A DNA stretch of 59,306 bases from Clostridiales bacterium (GCA_012520515.1 JAAYOD010000024.1:1-59306); one strand, 5' to 3'; numbered from the stretch's first letter, positions 45,567-55,397 are shown. A program made the numbers and translations. Notes: a model not told the origin generated them from the letters alone.

Positions 45567-46916
45567 TTATTCAAAATAAATAGGATTAGTTATGGCAAAT
45601 ATAAGCTTAGGTATCTTTTTAAACAAACCTTTTTGCTTTGTAACATACCTTACTCCAAACTCAGCCAGCCTTGATGCTAAATTAGGTTTGCGCCATATTT
45701 CGGCTTGAATAAATCCTTTTTCTGTTATATCAAATTCCTTTTCAAAGGGCGCTGTTTTTTTAGCTTTATATTTAAACACCTGACCGTGCTGATTGTTTAC
45801 AATAAGCGTATGCCCTTTTTTTAATTTGTCTACTTTAACGTGCGCTTTTGTGTTTTCTGTCAACTTGACAGTATCGCCTACCACATTATGCCCAGAGCTT
45901 AAATAAATCATAGATGACTTTGCAGAATCGGTAATTACGCATCTACCTTTTTTTATGGCGTCTAAAATATCTTCTTTAGTGTTGGCTTTTGCGTATACTC
46001 TTGTGGTAGGTCTTGCAAAAAAATTAAAAATCTTAAAAAAGGTAAAGTGATAATCGCTTCCGCCTATTATCGTTGTTTTTTTACCGCTTAAGAGTTCACT
46101 TCGCCACCACTCTATTGTTTTCATATTATCAAGGCGCATTGGTCCATTCCAAACTTCAATAGCGTCGCGGTAAAAATCAAGATCCCACCGCCAAGGACAT
46201 AGAGAGCAATAAGGGTGGTTAAGAGAAACAATAGCGCCGCTTTGGCGTGCTTCTTCTATAAGAGATTTAAAATCATCAAAGCTATTTACTGCAAAACTTC
46301 CTTTGTAAGGCAATTTTTTACCCCAAAGATTGACATGGCCATAATAATGAGTAAGCTCTACTCCAGGTATAATATTAAGGTGAGGAATATCAGGCAAATG
46401 CTCATTGTGAATAGCGCTGTTATGGTCCGTCATTATCATAAAATCAAGTCCTTGTTTTCTTGCCATAACGCCTAGCTCTTGCATTGTTTTTACACCATCA
46501 GAATAGATGCTGTGCAAATGCGTATCACCTTTTAGGTAGCGGTATTTCTTGAATTTGAAAGTTATGGTGTAAGTTACCGTTAAAGACTGATCTTTAATCA
46601 TATACACACCGCAAAGAATGTGCCATTTACCTTCAGTTATTGGTAATTTTTTATAGCCAGGAGATGAATAGCTTTCCGATAAAGTAATTTGTCTTACGCT
46701 TGAGCCTGACGCGCCTACATCGTTGCCATTTTGGTCTAAAAGGGCAAGGTCTATTACATTCTTTTTTTCAGATGGTATAGAGTCGGCTTGGTCACCAGAA
46801 TATGAATAAGCAATTTCTAGCGCTTCTACATCTTTAGGAACATCAAAAGGCACCTTAAAGTACTGTCTGTGTTGTTCTTTACTTATATTAAAACTAATTA
46901 CTACTTTTTTTTCCAT
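45567..46916 (-). CDS. PHP-domain metallohydrolase (CehA/McbA type)
   Basis: A 449-residue protein with an N-terminal beta domain (about 1-130, no signal peptide), a PHP domain (about 135-330) with metal ligands in KGDTHLHSIYSDG, MTDHNSAIH, GVELTHYYGHVN, SLNHPY and GGSDYHF, and a beta-rich C-terminal part. CehA-like proteins hydrolyse carbamate or phosphoesters; the substrate is unknown. AGGTGG precedes the ATG. It is divergent from the GH38-like gene. Confidence 0.85.
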   Translation of the reverse strand: MEKKVVISFNISKEQHRQYFKVPFDVPKDVEALEIAYSYSGDQADSIPSEKKNVIDLALLDQNGNDVGASGSSVRQITLSESYSSPGYKKLPITEGKWHILCGVYMIKDQSLTVTYTITFKFKKYRYLKGDTHLHSIYSDGVKTMQELGVMARKQGLDFMIMTDHNSAIHNEHLPDIPHLNIIPGVELTHYYGHVNLWGKKLPYKGSFAVNSFDDFKSLIEEARQSGAIVSLNHPYCSLCPWRWDLDFYRDAIEVWNGPMRLDNMKTIEWWRSELLSGKKTTIIGGSDYHFTFFKIFNFFARPTTRVYAKANTKEDILDAIKKGRCVITDSAKSSMIYLSSGHNVVGDTVKLTENTKAHVKVDKLKKGHTLIVNNQHGQVFKYKAKKTAPFEKEFDITEKGFIQAEIWRKPNLASRLAEFGVRYVTKQKGLFKKIPKLIFAITNPIYFE

Positions 46917-47001
46917 AAATCCACCTTTGATGAAGCTAAAATGCTATACGCCTATATTTTACTATAACACGAATAAATTTTTTATACAATATGGTTTTTT
47001 A

Positions 47002-47031
47002 TTGGCTTATTTAAAATAAATTGTGTATAAT
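47002..47031 (+). promoter_or_regulatory. promoter of the GH38-like gene, leaderless arrangement
   Basis: TTGGCT (47002-47007), 18 bases, perfect TATAAT (47026-47031); the ATG is at 47038, exactly where transcription should begin. There is no Shine-Dalgarno sequence. Confidence 0.65.
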
Positions 47032-47037
47032 CTTATT

Positions 47038-49086
47038 ATGAAAAAAATACATCTGATAAGCAAAACGCATCTAGACCTTGGCTTTACCGACTATGCCAAA
47101 AACATTATAGAGCGCTATCGCAATGAGTTTATACCGCAAGCTGTAAGCTTGGCGCAAGAATTAAATAGTGACACTTCAGACAAAAATTTTATTTGGACAA
47201 CAGGCTCTTTTCTAATTAATGACAGCTTGGAAAACGCGTCAGAAGAAAACAAAAAACAGCTTGATGACGCCCTCAAAAAAGGTTATATTACTTGGCACGC
47301 AATGCCCTTTACCACCCATACAGAACTTTTAGACCAAGACATTTTAGAGTATGGACTGAGTTTATCAAAATCTCTAGACGCAAAATATGGCAAACAGACC
47401 ATTGCCGCTAAAATGACAGATGTACCTGGGCACACAAAAGCAATGATTTCTACTTTGCAAGCTTATGGTGTCAAGCTTTTGCATATAGGCGTTAATGAAG
47501 CGTCTGCAATTCCCGATATCCCGCAAGCTTTTTTATGGAAGCAGGGCGCAAGCGAAATTATGGTTATTTATGAAAGCACTTATGGCAGTATATATAAAAA
47601 TGAGCATATAGACGACATACTGTATTTTATCCATTCTAGTGACAACTATGGTCCTTCCAGCAAAGAAAAAATAAATAACATATTTACGCAACTGCAAAAT
47701 GACTACCCTGACTATGAAATTGCTTTTTCCACTTTAGACAACTACACAAATGAGCTTTATAAAGTTAAGGATAAATTACCTGTAATAACTTCAGAAATTG
47801 GCGACACTTGGATTCATGGCGTTGCTTCAGACCCATATAAAACAGGCGCGTATAGGAATTTATTAAAACTAAAAGACAAATGGCTATTAGAAGGCAAGTT
47901 AAATAAAGAAAGCTCAGAGTACAAAAACTTTGCTAAAAATTTGTTGCAAGTTGCAGAACACACTTGGGGAATGGATATAAAAAGGCATTTTAGCGACTAT
48001 AACTATCTAAAAGATGACTTTAATGCGGCGCGAAAAAAAGATGTCGTAGACACTCATCTTTCCTTAAAAAACTTTTATCAAAAGTCTGTGGTGTTAAAAT
48101 ATCAAAAAAAGGGCATTTATGCTAAGGGTAGCTTTAAGGCTATGGAAAATTCATGGCAAGAGCAACGCCAGTATATAGATAATGCCATAGAGAGTTTGCC
48201 AGAGCTATTAAAAGAGCAAGCTAAGAGCATAATATCCACTTTTCGCCCTGAAACGGCATTTGATAAAACGGCTTATCAAGAAGTTGATGTATACTCTAAA
48301 TATCAAATAGATGGCTTTTCAGTTTCTTTTGGCAGTAAAGGTTTGAGAAAACTCAAATATAATGACACTTTGATTATGTCAATTGATGAACAAAGCACAA
48401 TCAATTATCATTCTTATGGTCATCAAGACTATGAATTTTGGCGCAAGCACTATACAAGAAACTATGCCGCCACAAAAGAGTGGTCAGCGCCCGATTTTTT
48501 ACGGCCTGGCTTAAAGTATGTTGACAAGCGCTATTTGCAAGGAGTATTCCCTTATACATTGCAAAAACTTTACTATGACGGCGACAAGTCTTTTATTGCG
48601 GAATTTACCACAAGCTGTAAAATCTGCTGGGAAAACGGAGCGCCTAAAACTTGCGAAATAAAATATAGCTTTGGCAAACAAAATGTAAATATGGAAATGA
48701 TTTGGATAAAAAAAGAAGCCAATCGTCTTCCTGAAGCTATGTTTATAAACTTTCCTATAAAAATTGAAAAAGATTCTTTACGCTATACAAAGCTTGGACA
48801 AGAAATAAATCCTTATGATGTTGTGGAAAACGGCGGACGCAATTTATCTTGCGTGGAAAATATCTATGGCAAAGCAGGGGACTTCATAGTTAAAATAGAA
48901 AATATTCATGCCCCACTTGTATCTATGGGCGGTGGCAAAATTTTGCGTTTTGACAATGAATATGAAGACATAGAAAATAAGGGTATATCCTTTAATTTGC
49001 ACAATAACATTTGGGGTACAAACTTTCCGCTATGGTATTTAGATAATGCTTACTTTAAGTTTGTAATCAGCCTTGAAAATGCCTAA
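47038..49086 (+). CDS. GH38-like / DUF5054 glycosidase-family protein
   Basis: A 682-residue cytoplasmic protein with the DUF5054 / alpha-mannosidase-like fold. The start KKIHLISKTHLDLGFTD carries the H-x-D zinc motif of GH38, and MTDVPGHTKAMISTL with ALPD-like and HTWGMDIKRHFSDY segments follow; the C-terminal ~300 residues are beta-rich. It probably removes sugars from a glycan; the specificity is unknown. The ATG at 47038 is chosen because an upstream GTG lies within the -10 box. It has no ribosome site. Its stop overlaps the convergent ATP-grasp gene by 4 bases. Confidence 0.78.
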   Translation: MKKIHLISKTHLDLGFTDYAKNIIERYRNEFIPQAVSLAQELNSDTSDKNFIWTTGSFLINDSLENASEENKKQLDDALKKGYITWHAMPFTTHTELLDQDILEYGLSLSKSLDAKYGKQTIAAKMTDVPGHTKAMISTLQAYGVKLLHIGVNEASAIPDIPQAFLWKQGASEIMVIYESTYGSIYKNEHIDDILYFIHSSDNYGPSSKEKINNIFTQLQNDYPDYEIAFSTLDNYTNELYKVKDKLPVITSEIGDTWIHGVASDPYKTGAYRNLLKLKDKWLLEGKLNKESSEYKNFAKNLLQVAEHTWGMDIKRHFSDYNYLKDDFNAARKKDVVDTHLSLKNFYQKSVVLKYQKKGIYAKGSFKAMENSWQEQRQYIDNAIESLPELLKEQAKSIISTFRPETAFDKTAYQEVDVYSKYQIDGFSVSFGSKGLRKLKYNDTLIMSIDEQSTINYHSYGHQDYEFWRKHYTRNYAATKEWSAPDFLRPGLKYVDKRYLQGVFPYTLQKLYYDGDKSFIAEFTTSCKICWENGAPKTCEIKYSFGKQNVNMEMIWIKKEANRLPEAMFINFPIKIEKDSLRYTKLGQEINPYDVVENGGRNLSCVENIYGKAGDFIVKIENIHAPLVSMGGGKILRFDNEYEDIENKGISFNLHNNIWGTNFPLWYLDNAYFKFVISLENA

Positions 49087-49955
49087 CTAAGACTTTTTAT
49101 AATGTGAATAGCATATGCTTTTGCTACATTTACATTAGTCACTTCTTCTATCTTGCCCCAAAAGGCGTTTGAATTGACTTCGCAAATTAATGGTTTATCA
49201 TCTTTGCCTATTAATATATCAATACCGCAATAATCAAGCCCTAAAACCTTGCTTACCTTTTCACATAAACTAGCATAAGAATGGGGTAATGTATACTTAT
49301 ACGCTTTACCGCCAAGCTCTGCGTTAGAGCGAAAGTCCCCTTGTGATACTCTTAGCATACTTGCGCATACCTTGTTTCCAATCACTATAACCCTTACATC
49401 TTTGCCATAACTTTCTTTTATAAACTCTTGAAACAAGTGAGGAGTAAGTTTTACTTTTTCCATTATGGCTTTAAGCTCTTTTTCATTATTTGCTTTGTAT
49501 ACACCTTTGCCAAGTGAGCCGTAAGCTTGCTTTATTACTATGGGAAAACTAAGATTAGATTTTATTTTGTCTATGGTATGGTCTTTTATATAACTTTCGC
49601 TATTATAGCATAAAAGTCCAGGTAAGGTTATGGGCATTGACGCCACCTTAGCTAGCTTTATACAAGTTGTCATTTTGTCGTCGCAAATCTCCATGCTGTC
49701 CGTTGTGTTAAACATTCTAACACCGCTATCTTCCAACATTCTAGATACATATTTATCTTTATCTAAAAATACGCAAAACTCATACTCTTTAGCTAAAAGT
49801 TTTATACCGCCATCAGCAATTATGGCAGGGAAAAAATCATTTTGCCTTATGTCGACTGCAACTTTTAGCTTGTCAAGCTCTTGCTTAAGCCTTATAGACT
49901 GATTAAGGTAGCTAGGCGATGTGTTATATGCGTTTGTTAAAATTAATCCTTTCAT
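49083..49955 (-). CDS. RimK-like ATP-grasp ligase
   Basis: A 290-residue ATP-grasp protein of the RimK/LysX class. N-terminal pre-ATP-grasp domain (about 1-95), then FPIVIKQAYGSLGKGVY (ATP-binding Lys and glycine loop ~165), QEFIKES, DVRVIVIGNKV and the metal-binding CEVNSNAFW near the C-terminus. Such enzymes ligate glutamate or other amino acids to a carboxylate of a protein or small molecule. It starts 15 bases after fumC, but has only a weak purine-rich ribosome site. No carrier or target gene is visible. Confidence 0.84.
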   Translation of the reverse strand: MKGLILTNAYNTSPSYLNQSIRLKQELDKLKVAVDIRQNDFFPAIIADGGIKLLAKEYEFCVFLDKDKYVSRMLEDSGVRMFNTTDSMEICDDKMTTCIKLAKVASMPITLPGLLCYNSESYIKDHTIDKIKSNLSFPIVIKQAYGSLGKGVYKANNEKELKAIMEKVKLTPHLFQEFIKESYGKDVRVIVIGNKVCASMLRVSQGDFRSNAELGGKAYKYTLPHSYASLCEKVSKVLGLDYCGIDILIGKDDKPLICEVNSNAFWGKIEEVTNVNVAKAYAIHIIKSLS

Positions 49956-49970
49956 TTTTTTCTTTTTTTG

Positions 49971-51332
49971 CTATATCATTTTGTTTATTTGAACTATTTT
50001 ATCAAATTGTTCTTTTGTCAAATAACCTAAATCTATGCAAGCTTGCTTTAATGTTATGTTTTCTCTATAAGCTTTATTTGCAATTTCTGAAGCCTTGTCA
50101 TAGCCTATATGCGGACTTAAAATTGTAGACAGCATTAAAGAATTTTGCACATTATAATACATTTTTTCTTTGTTTGGCTTTAGGCCTTGCAAACAGTTTT
50201 CATTAAAGGATTTTATGCCGTCAGAAAGTAAGGTAATAGACTGTAAAAAATTATATGCAATAAGGGGCGTAAATACATTTAGCTGAAAATTCCCTTGCGA
50301 AGAAGCAAAAGATATTGCATTATCGTTTGCCATAACTTGTACCGCTATCATAGTTATGGCTTCACATTGAGTAGGGTTTACTTTGCCAGGCATTATGGAA
50401 CTGCCAGGCTCATTTTCAGGAATGGTTATTTCGCCAAGTCCGCACCTTGGTCCGCTAGCTAACCATCTTATATCGTTTGCTATTTTCATTAAGTCTAAGG
50501 CTAAAGATTTTATAGCGCCGTGCGCAAAAACCAAAGCGTCTTTTGATGACAAAGCATAAAACTTGTTTTTTGCGCTTATAAATTCTTTATTAAGCATTAG
50601 GTTTATTTCTTTTGCAACCAGCTCTCCAAAACCTTTAGGGGCATTAATTCCCGTCCCTATTGCTGTTCCGCCAATAGCCAATTCACTAAGTCCATTTTTG
50701 CTAGTCTTTATCATTTCAAGGCTTTTTTCCACCATAGTTTTCCAACCGCTTATCTCTTGGCTAAATGTCATAGGCGTTGCGTCTTGCAAGTGCGTTCTGC
50801 CGCACTTTATTATACCTTTATAATCTTTTTCCAGCTTTTCAAATGTGCTAATTAATCTAATAATTTGTTCAATTAGTTTATCTTCTAGCATAACAAGAGC
50901 AGATATATGCAAAGCTGAAGAAAATACATCGTTAGAACTTTGGCTCATATTTACTTGGTCGTTAGGGTGAATATCTTTTTGACAATCCTTAGAAGCCAGA
51001 TTAGCAATGACTTCATTTACATTCATATTGGTTTGAGTGCCGCTGCCAGTTTGCCACACAACTAGCGGAAAATGCTCACTATACTTGCCTTGCAATATTT
51101 TATCACAAGCATTAAGTATTGCTTGGAATCTAGCTTTATCAAGCAAGCCAAGCCTATTATTTACAACAGCGCACGCTTTTTTTATTATTGTAATTGCCAT
51201 AATGATTTCTTTTGGCATAAGCTCATTTCCTATGGCAAAATTTTGCAAACTTCTTTGCGTCTGCGCTCCCCAATATTTATCCGTAGGCACTTTAACTGCG
51301 CCTAAGGCGTCCCTTTCTAAGCGGTATTCCAT
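49971..51332 (-). CDS. fumC: fumarate hydratase class II
   Basis: A 453-residue class II fumarase interconverting fumarate and malate without an Fe-S cluster. The superfamily signature EPGSSIMPGKVNPTQCEA (~310-325, with catalytic Ser), QTGSGTQTNMNVNEV (~100), and GRTHLQDATP (~180) are intact. AAGGAAAA lies upstream. It has its own promoter after the LRR gene and is followed by the ATP-grasp gene. Confidence 0.96.
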   Translation of the reverse strand: MEYRLERDALGAVKVPTDKYWGAQTQRSLQNFAIGNELMPKEIIMAITIIKKACAVVNNRLGLLDKARFQAILNACDKILQGKYSEHFPLVVWQTGSGTQTNMNVNEVIANLASKDCQKDIHPNDQVNMSQSSNDVFSSALHISALVMLEDKLIEQIIRLISTFEKLEKDYKGIIKCGRTHLQDATPMTFSQEISGWKTMVEKSLEMIKTSKNGLSELAIGGTAIGTGINAPKGFGELVAKEINLMLNKEFISAKNKFYALSSKDALVFAHGAIKSLALDLMKIANDIRWLASGPRCGLGEITIPENEPGSSIMPGKVNPTQCEAITMIAVQVMANDNAISFASSQGNFQLNVFTPLIAYNFLQSITLLSDGIKSFNENCLQGLKPNKEKMYYNVQNSLMLSTILSPHIGYDKASEIANKAYRENITLKQACIDLGYLTKEQFDKIVQINKMI

Positions 51333-51369
51333 ATATATACTTTTTCCTTATGGTGATTGATTATGCTAA

Positions 51370-51398
51370 ATTATAGCTTATATATAGCTAATTCTCAA
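51370..51398 (-). promoter_or_regulatory. fumC promoter
   Basis: On the minus strand TTGAGA (51393-51398), 17 bases, perfect TATAAT (51370-51375), within the 67-base gap after the LRR gene. Confidence 0.68.
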
Positions 51399-51399
51399 A

Positions 51400-54300
51400 T
51401 TAATTTGCAGGTTTAGCAAAAATTATATGAGCATGAGATTCAAAACCTTGCGATGACTTGTAGACATCTACTAAATGTTCTTCCACATAAATTTTTGTAA
51501 GGCTTGTATTCTTAAAGGCATCTCTTCCAAGCTGTGGCGGCAAACCGTATATTGTTAATTCTTTAAGGAGCGCGCAACCATTAAACGCTAAAGTTTCTAT
51601 TATACTTGCACTTAAAATTTCAACGCTTTCCAAAGCTGTACAATACTCAAAAGCACCGTTTCCGACAATCTTTACAGCAGAGGGCAAAATTATGCTAGTT
51701 AGGTTTGCAAGGTACTTAAAAGCATGTGGGCCAATGCCAATGGTAGTACTTTTCAAATTTATTTCCGCCACCGTTTTATCCTCAACATATATCAGCCAGT
51801 CACCTAAATATTTTAGATTGTCATCAACAATTTCATACTGCAAACTGCTGCACCCTTCAAATGACCACTGCCCTATCTTTTGCACGCTATCAGGAATATT
51901 GATGCTAGTTAGGTTACTGCAACCATAAAAAGCATATGCGCCAATAGCGCTTAGCATACTGTTATTGCCAAAATCCACTTTAGATAAATTATTACAACCC
52001 CTAAAGGCATGGTCTTGTAAGGTAGTGAGCTTGCTTTGATTACTAAATACAATGCTAATTAGATTATTACAGCCTTTAAAGGCATAAGGCAAAATTCTTT
52101 TAACATTATCAGGCACTACAAATACAGCGTCTTTTTTATTGGAAGGATAATGTATCAAATCATCGCCATCCTTGTTATAAAGTATACCGTCTTTAGTCAT
52201 ATAGTTAGCATTATTAGAGTTTACATCAACGCTAGCTAAATTGTTGCAGTTATAAAATGCATTGTCGCCAATTTCCATTACGCTTTGAGGTATATTGACC
52301 TTTGCGACATATCCATTTCCGCTAAAAGCTGATTGATAAATTTGCGTTACAGACAAAGGTACATTAAAAGTGTCATCTTTTTTACCCACAGGATATTGCA
52401 AAAGGTTAGTTACTTCTCTATTATAAAGAACGCCATCTATTGAAGTATAATTATCATTATTAATCAGTATTTTAGTAAGGTTTTGGCAATTTGCAAATGC
52501 GCTTTGCTCAATTTGAGATACACTGTCAGGCAATTCTAGTTGCTCTCCCTTGTAGCCATAAAACACCAAACTGCTTATTATGCTTAAAGAGCTATCAGAC
52601 TCAAACACAAGATTTGCGCTAGTATCTATAAAAGCATACGCTCCTATACTGCTGACATTTTTAGATATAGTTATATTTTCAAGCATATTTTGCGCAAAAG
52701 AATATGAATATAGACTTGAAACAGACTCAGGTATAACAAACTCATTTGCTTCTCTTTTTACAGGATACTGTACTAGTGCCGTTATGTCACTATTATAAAG
52801 AACGCCATCTATTGTGGTAAACCACGGGTTATCACTTTCCACTTTTAAATGAGCAAGATTGGTACAGCCGTAAAAAACTCTTTCTCCTATTTGTCTTACG
52901 CTAGCTGGTATAGTTAGGCTTGTGCCTTTATAGTCGGTAAAAGCACCTGCACCAAGCGTTGTAATGCCGATATCTTTAGCAAAAGCAATTGAAGCTATGA
53001 CATTGCTAAACGCCTTATCCCCGATACTTACAACACTGCTTGGAATGGTTATGCCAGTTAGATTAGTACAGTTTGAAAAGGCCGCCGCGCCAAGCGCGAT
53101 AACGGTGTTTGGGATAATTAGTTCAGCGCCTCTATAATTTGCAAAAGCGCCGCTTGAAATAGCATTTATTTCTGTATCTTCGCTAAAGCTTACCTTGCCT
53201 GTCACAAAGCTAAAGGCCAATGAGCCTAGGTTGACAACATTTTTTGGTATGGTCAGCTCAAAGATATTGGTGCAATTATAAAAAGCTCTATCGCCAATGT
53301 AAGTCAAGCTATCGGGTAGATTTATGTTTAACAAATTACTACAACTATAAAAGGCCGATGACTGTATTTCCATTATGCTGTCAGATAGCGTTATTTGCTC
53401 TCCTTTATAATGGGAAAATGCGCCGCTACCTATGGATTTTATAACGCTGTCCAATGCAAAATCAATTTTTGCCGATACATTGGTGAACACATTTGTGCCT
53501 ATGGTAACTACATTCTTAGGAATGGTAATTTCCGTCAAGCCAATACAGTTATAAAATGCGTAAGAGCCAATATTTTGCAAGCTATCAGGCATTGTAATGC
53601 TTGTTAGGCTAGTGCAATTATAAAAAGCATAGCTGCTAATTATTGCTACACCTTGGGGAATTATTACACTTTTTAAATTATCACACCCGCTAAAAGCATA
53701 GGCATCTATACTTACAACGCTAGACGGTATACTAATTTGGTCGCCTTTATAATTTTCAAATGCATAGGTATTAATTGCAGTTATACCGCTGTTTTGGTCA
53801 AATACAATGTTTCCTTTTGAATAAGAAAAAGCTCCTTCGCCTATTTGCTCTACGCTTGATGGTATTACAAAATTGCTTAAACTAGGACAATTGGCAAAAG
53901 ATGCTTTGCCTAAAGTTTTTACGCTACTTGGCAAAGTTATTGAATATCCGCGGTAATTGTTAAAAGCATTGTTATCTATTTTTGCAATTTTCGTATTTTG
54001 ACTAAAAGCCACATTTACAACAGCGTGGCTAAAAGCATATGCGCCTATTTTGGTTACGGAGGAGGGCACAACAAAAGTGTTTGTTTCATCAGTTTCTTTT
54101 TGTATAGGGTATTGCAAAAGCTCAGTGCCTGTCTTATCGTAAAGCACACCATCTATTTCCTTAAAGGACTTATTGTCTTGAGCTACTTCAAAGGCTTTTA
54201 ATTTAGCGCAATTATAAAAAGTATTGTCATAAATTTTAGTTACACTGGAGGGAATTTTTATACCGCTTCCTTTATAATTTGCAAAAGCATAATCTGACAG

Positions 54301-55200
54301 TTCTTTTATTTGGGTATCAACAGCAAACTGCACACTTCCTACAACATTGCTAAATGCATATTTTTCTATGTTTACTACACTTTTAGGAATTTCTAAATAA
54401 TATATGCTTGCGCAACCGCTAAAAGCATACTCCCCTATCTCTTTTAAGCCTTTTGGCAAGGTAATATCAGATAACTCTGTACAGTTATAAAAGGCGTAAG
54501 AGCCGATATATTCAAGATTGGTTGGCAAAACAACTGTTTCAAGGTTTACAGCGTTATAAAAAGCGTATGGGTCAATGGTTGTGACGCTATCAGGTATGAC
54601 TATCTTTTGTCCTTTATAGTTATCAAAAGCATAACTGCCTATGTCTTTAAGGTTGCCGTCATTGGAAAACTCTATTGTAGCTACCAGTCTATTAAACGCT
54701 GACGGGCTTATTTTAGATACGCTAGGCGGTATTATTATCGTCCTAATTCTACTAAGCCCGCTAAATGCTTCTTGCCCTATGGCTGTTACTTTTTTACCGT
54801 TATGCTGGGCAGGAATAACAATGTCCAATCCATCACCGATATAACCTGTTACTTCATATGTATCATCGCCAAGCAGCTCATACTTTAGTCCTATTGTTTC
54901 TAGCACAATCCACCTTGCGTAAGCTGTCATGCTGCTAGTTATTTTATTTTCTTTTAAGTAGTTGTCATTAAAAGCCGTTTCAAACTCAGTTTCTTCTAAA
55001 TACCAATCGTCAAAACGACAGCTTTCTTTTTTGGGCGGTTTAGGGAATTTTACGCTTTCCCCTTCTCTTACATATGTAGTATGATAAATTTGTCCATCTA
55101 CAACAAAGTCAATTGTATACAAGGAAGAAGAGCATGCCGCAAGGCACACTAGAAGAAAGATAAGCATTGATAAACAAATGATATGCTTGACTCTTTTCAT
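51400..55200 (-). CDS. giant BspA-type LRR surface lipoprotein
   Basis: A 1,266-residue predicted lipoprotein (lipobox LAAC, Cys23). Residues ~28-95 form one InlB-type module (YTIDFVVDGQIYHTTYV, CRFDDWYLEE, TAYARW). From ~105 to ~1,220 the protein is a continuous run of several dozen 22-24-residue LRR_5 units (IGSYAFYNCTELSDITLP pattern), alternating with degenerate FSxxTxIxxIxxxAFxNYKG units, and four insertions of the GVLYNxxxTxLLQYP type. The last ~40 residues leave the repeat. No LPXTG or other C-terminal anchor is visible; anchoring is by lipid. Likely an adhesin or binding scaffold. GGGGA lies upstream of the ATG. Confidence 0.88.
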   Translation of the reverse strand: MKRVKHIICLSMLIFLLVCLAACSSSLYTIDFVVDGQIYHTTYVREGESVKFPKPPKKESCRFDDWYLEETEFETAFNDNYLKENKITSSMTAYARWIVLETIGLKYELLGDDTYEVTGYIGDGLDIVIPAQHNGKKVTAIGQEAFSGLSRIRTIIIPPSVSKISPSAFNRLVATIEFSNDGNLKDIGSYAFDNYKGQKIVIPDSVTTIDPYAFYNAVNLETVVLPTNLEYIGSYAFYNCTELSDITLPKGLKEIGEYAFSGCASIYYLEIPKSVVNIEKYAFSNVVGSVQFAVDTQIKELSDYAFANYKGSGIKIPSSVTKIYDNTFYNCAKLKAFEVAQDNKSFKEIDGVLYDKTGTELLQYPIQKETDETNTFVVPSSVTKIGAYAFSHAVVNVAFSQNTKIAKIDNNAFNNYRGYSITLPSSVKTLGKASFANCPSLSNFVIPSSVEQIGEGAFSYSKGNIVFDQNSGITAINTYAFENYKGDQISIPSSVVSIDAYAFSGCDNLKSVIIPQGVAIISSYAFYNCTSLTSITMPDSLQNIGSYAFYNCIGLTEITIPKNVVTIGTNVFTNVSAKIDFALDSVIKSIGSGAFSHYKGEQITLSDSIMEIQSSAFYSCSNLLNINLPDSLTYIGDRAFYNCTNIFELTIPKNVVNLGSLAFSFVTGKVSFSEDTEINAISSGAFANYRGAELIIPNTVIALGAAAFSNCTNLTGITIPSSVVSIGDKAFSNVIASIAFAKDIGITTLGAGAFTDYKGTSLTIPASVRQIGERVFYGCTNLAHLKVESDNPWFTTIDGVLYNSDITALVQYPVKREANEFVIPESVSSLYSYSFAQNMLENITISKNVSSIGAYAFIDTSANLVFESDSSLSIISSLVFYGYKGEQLELPDSVSQIEQSAFANCQNLTKILINNDNYTSIDGVLYNREVTNLLQYPVGKKDDTFNVPLSVTQIYQSAFSGNGYVAKVNIPQSVMEIGDNAFYNCNNLASVDVNSNNANYMTKDGILYNKDGDDLIHYPSNKKDAVFVVPDNVKRILPYAFKGCNNLISIVFSNQSKLTTLQDHAFRGCNNLSKVDFGNNSMLSAIGAYAFYGCSNLTSINIPDSVQKIGQWSFEGCSSLQYEIVDDNLKYLGDWLIYVEDKTVAEINLKSTTIGIGPHAFKYLANLTSIILPSAVKIVGNGAFEYCTALESVEILSASIIETLAFNGCALLKELTIYGLPPQLGRDAFKNTSLTKIYVEEHLVDVYKSSQGFESHAHIIFAKPAN

Positions 55201-55221
55201 GTGAAATATATCCCCACTATC

Positions 55222-55250
55222 AATATATCATTATTACCAATAATTGACAA
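55222..55250 (-). promoter_or_regulatory. promoter of the 1,266-residue LRR lipoprotein
   Basis: On the minus strand TTGTCA (55245-55250), 17 bases, TATATT (55222-55227). Confidence 0.55.
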
Positions 55251-55316
55251 TATCTAGCTTTAAATATTTTATTTAAAATACCATTATATGTATGTATATA
55301 TGGTACTAACAATTTA

Positions 55317-55345
55317 TTGACTTTATGCTATGAGTGCCTTATAAT
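55317..55345 (+). promoter_or_regulatory. promoter of the large right-edge lipoprotein
   Basis: TTGACT (55317-55322), 17 bases, perfect TATAAT (55340-55345), with a leader of about 46 bases. Confidence 0.72.
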
Positions 55346-55397
55346 CTAGTTATAATAATATTATTATTAACTTATAAAACTAGGCTTGGAGATAGCA

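Noticed and set aside
51400..55200. Periodic ~69-base DNA repeats resembling an array
   Set aside because: They encode in-frame 23-residue LRR units that vary at DNA level; there is no constant direct repeat with unique spacers, so this is not CRISPR.
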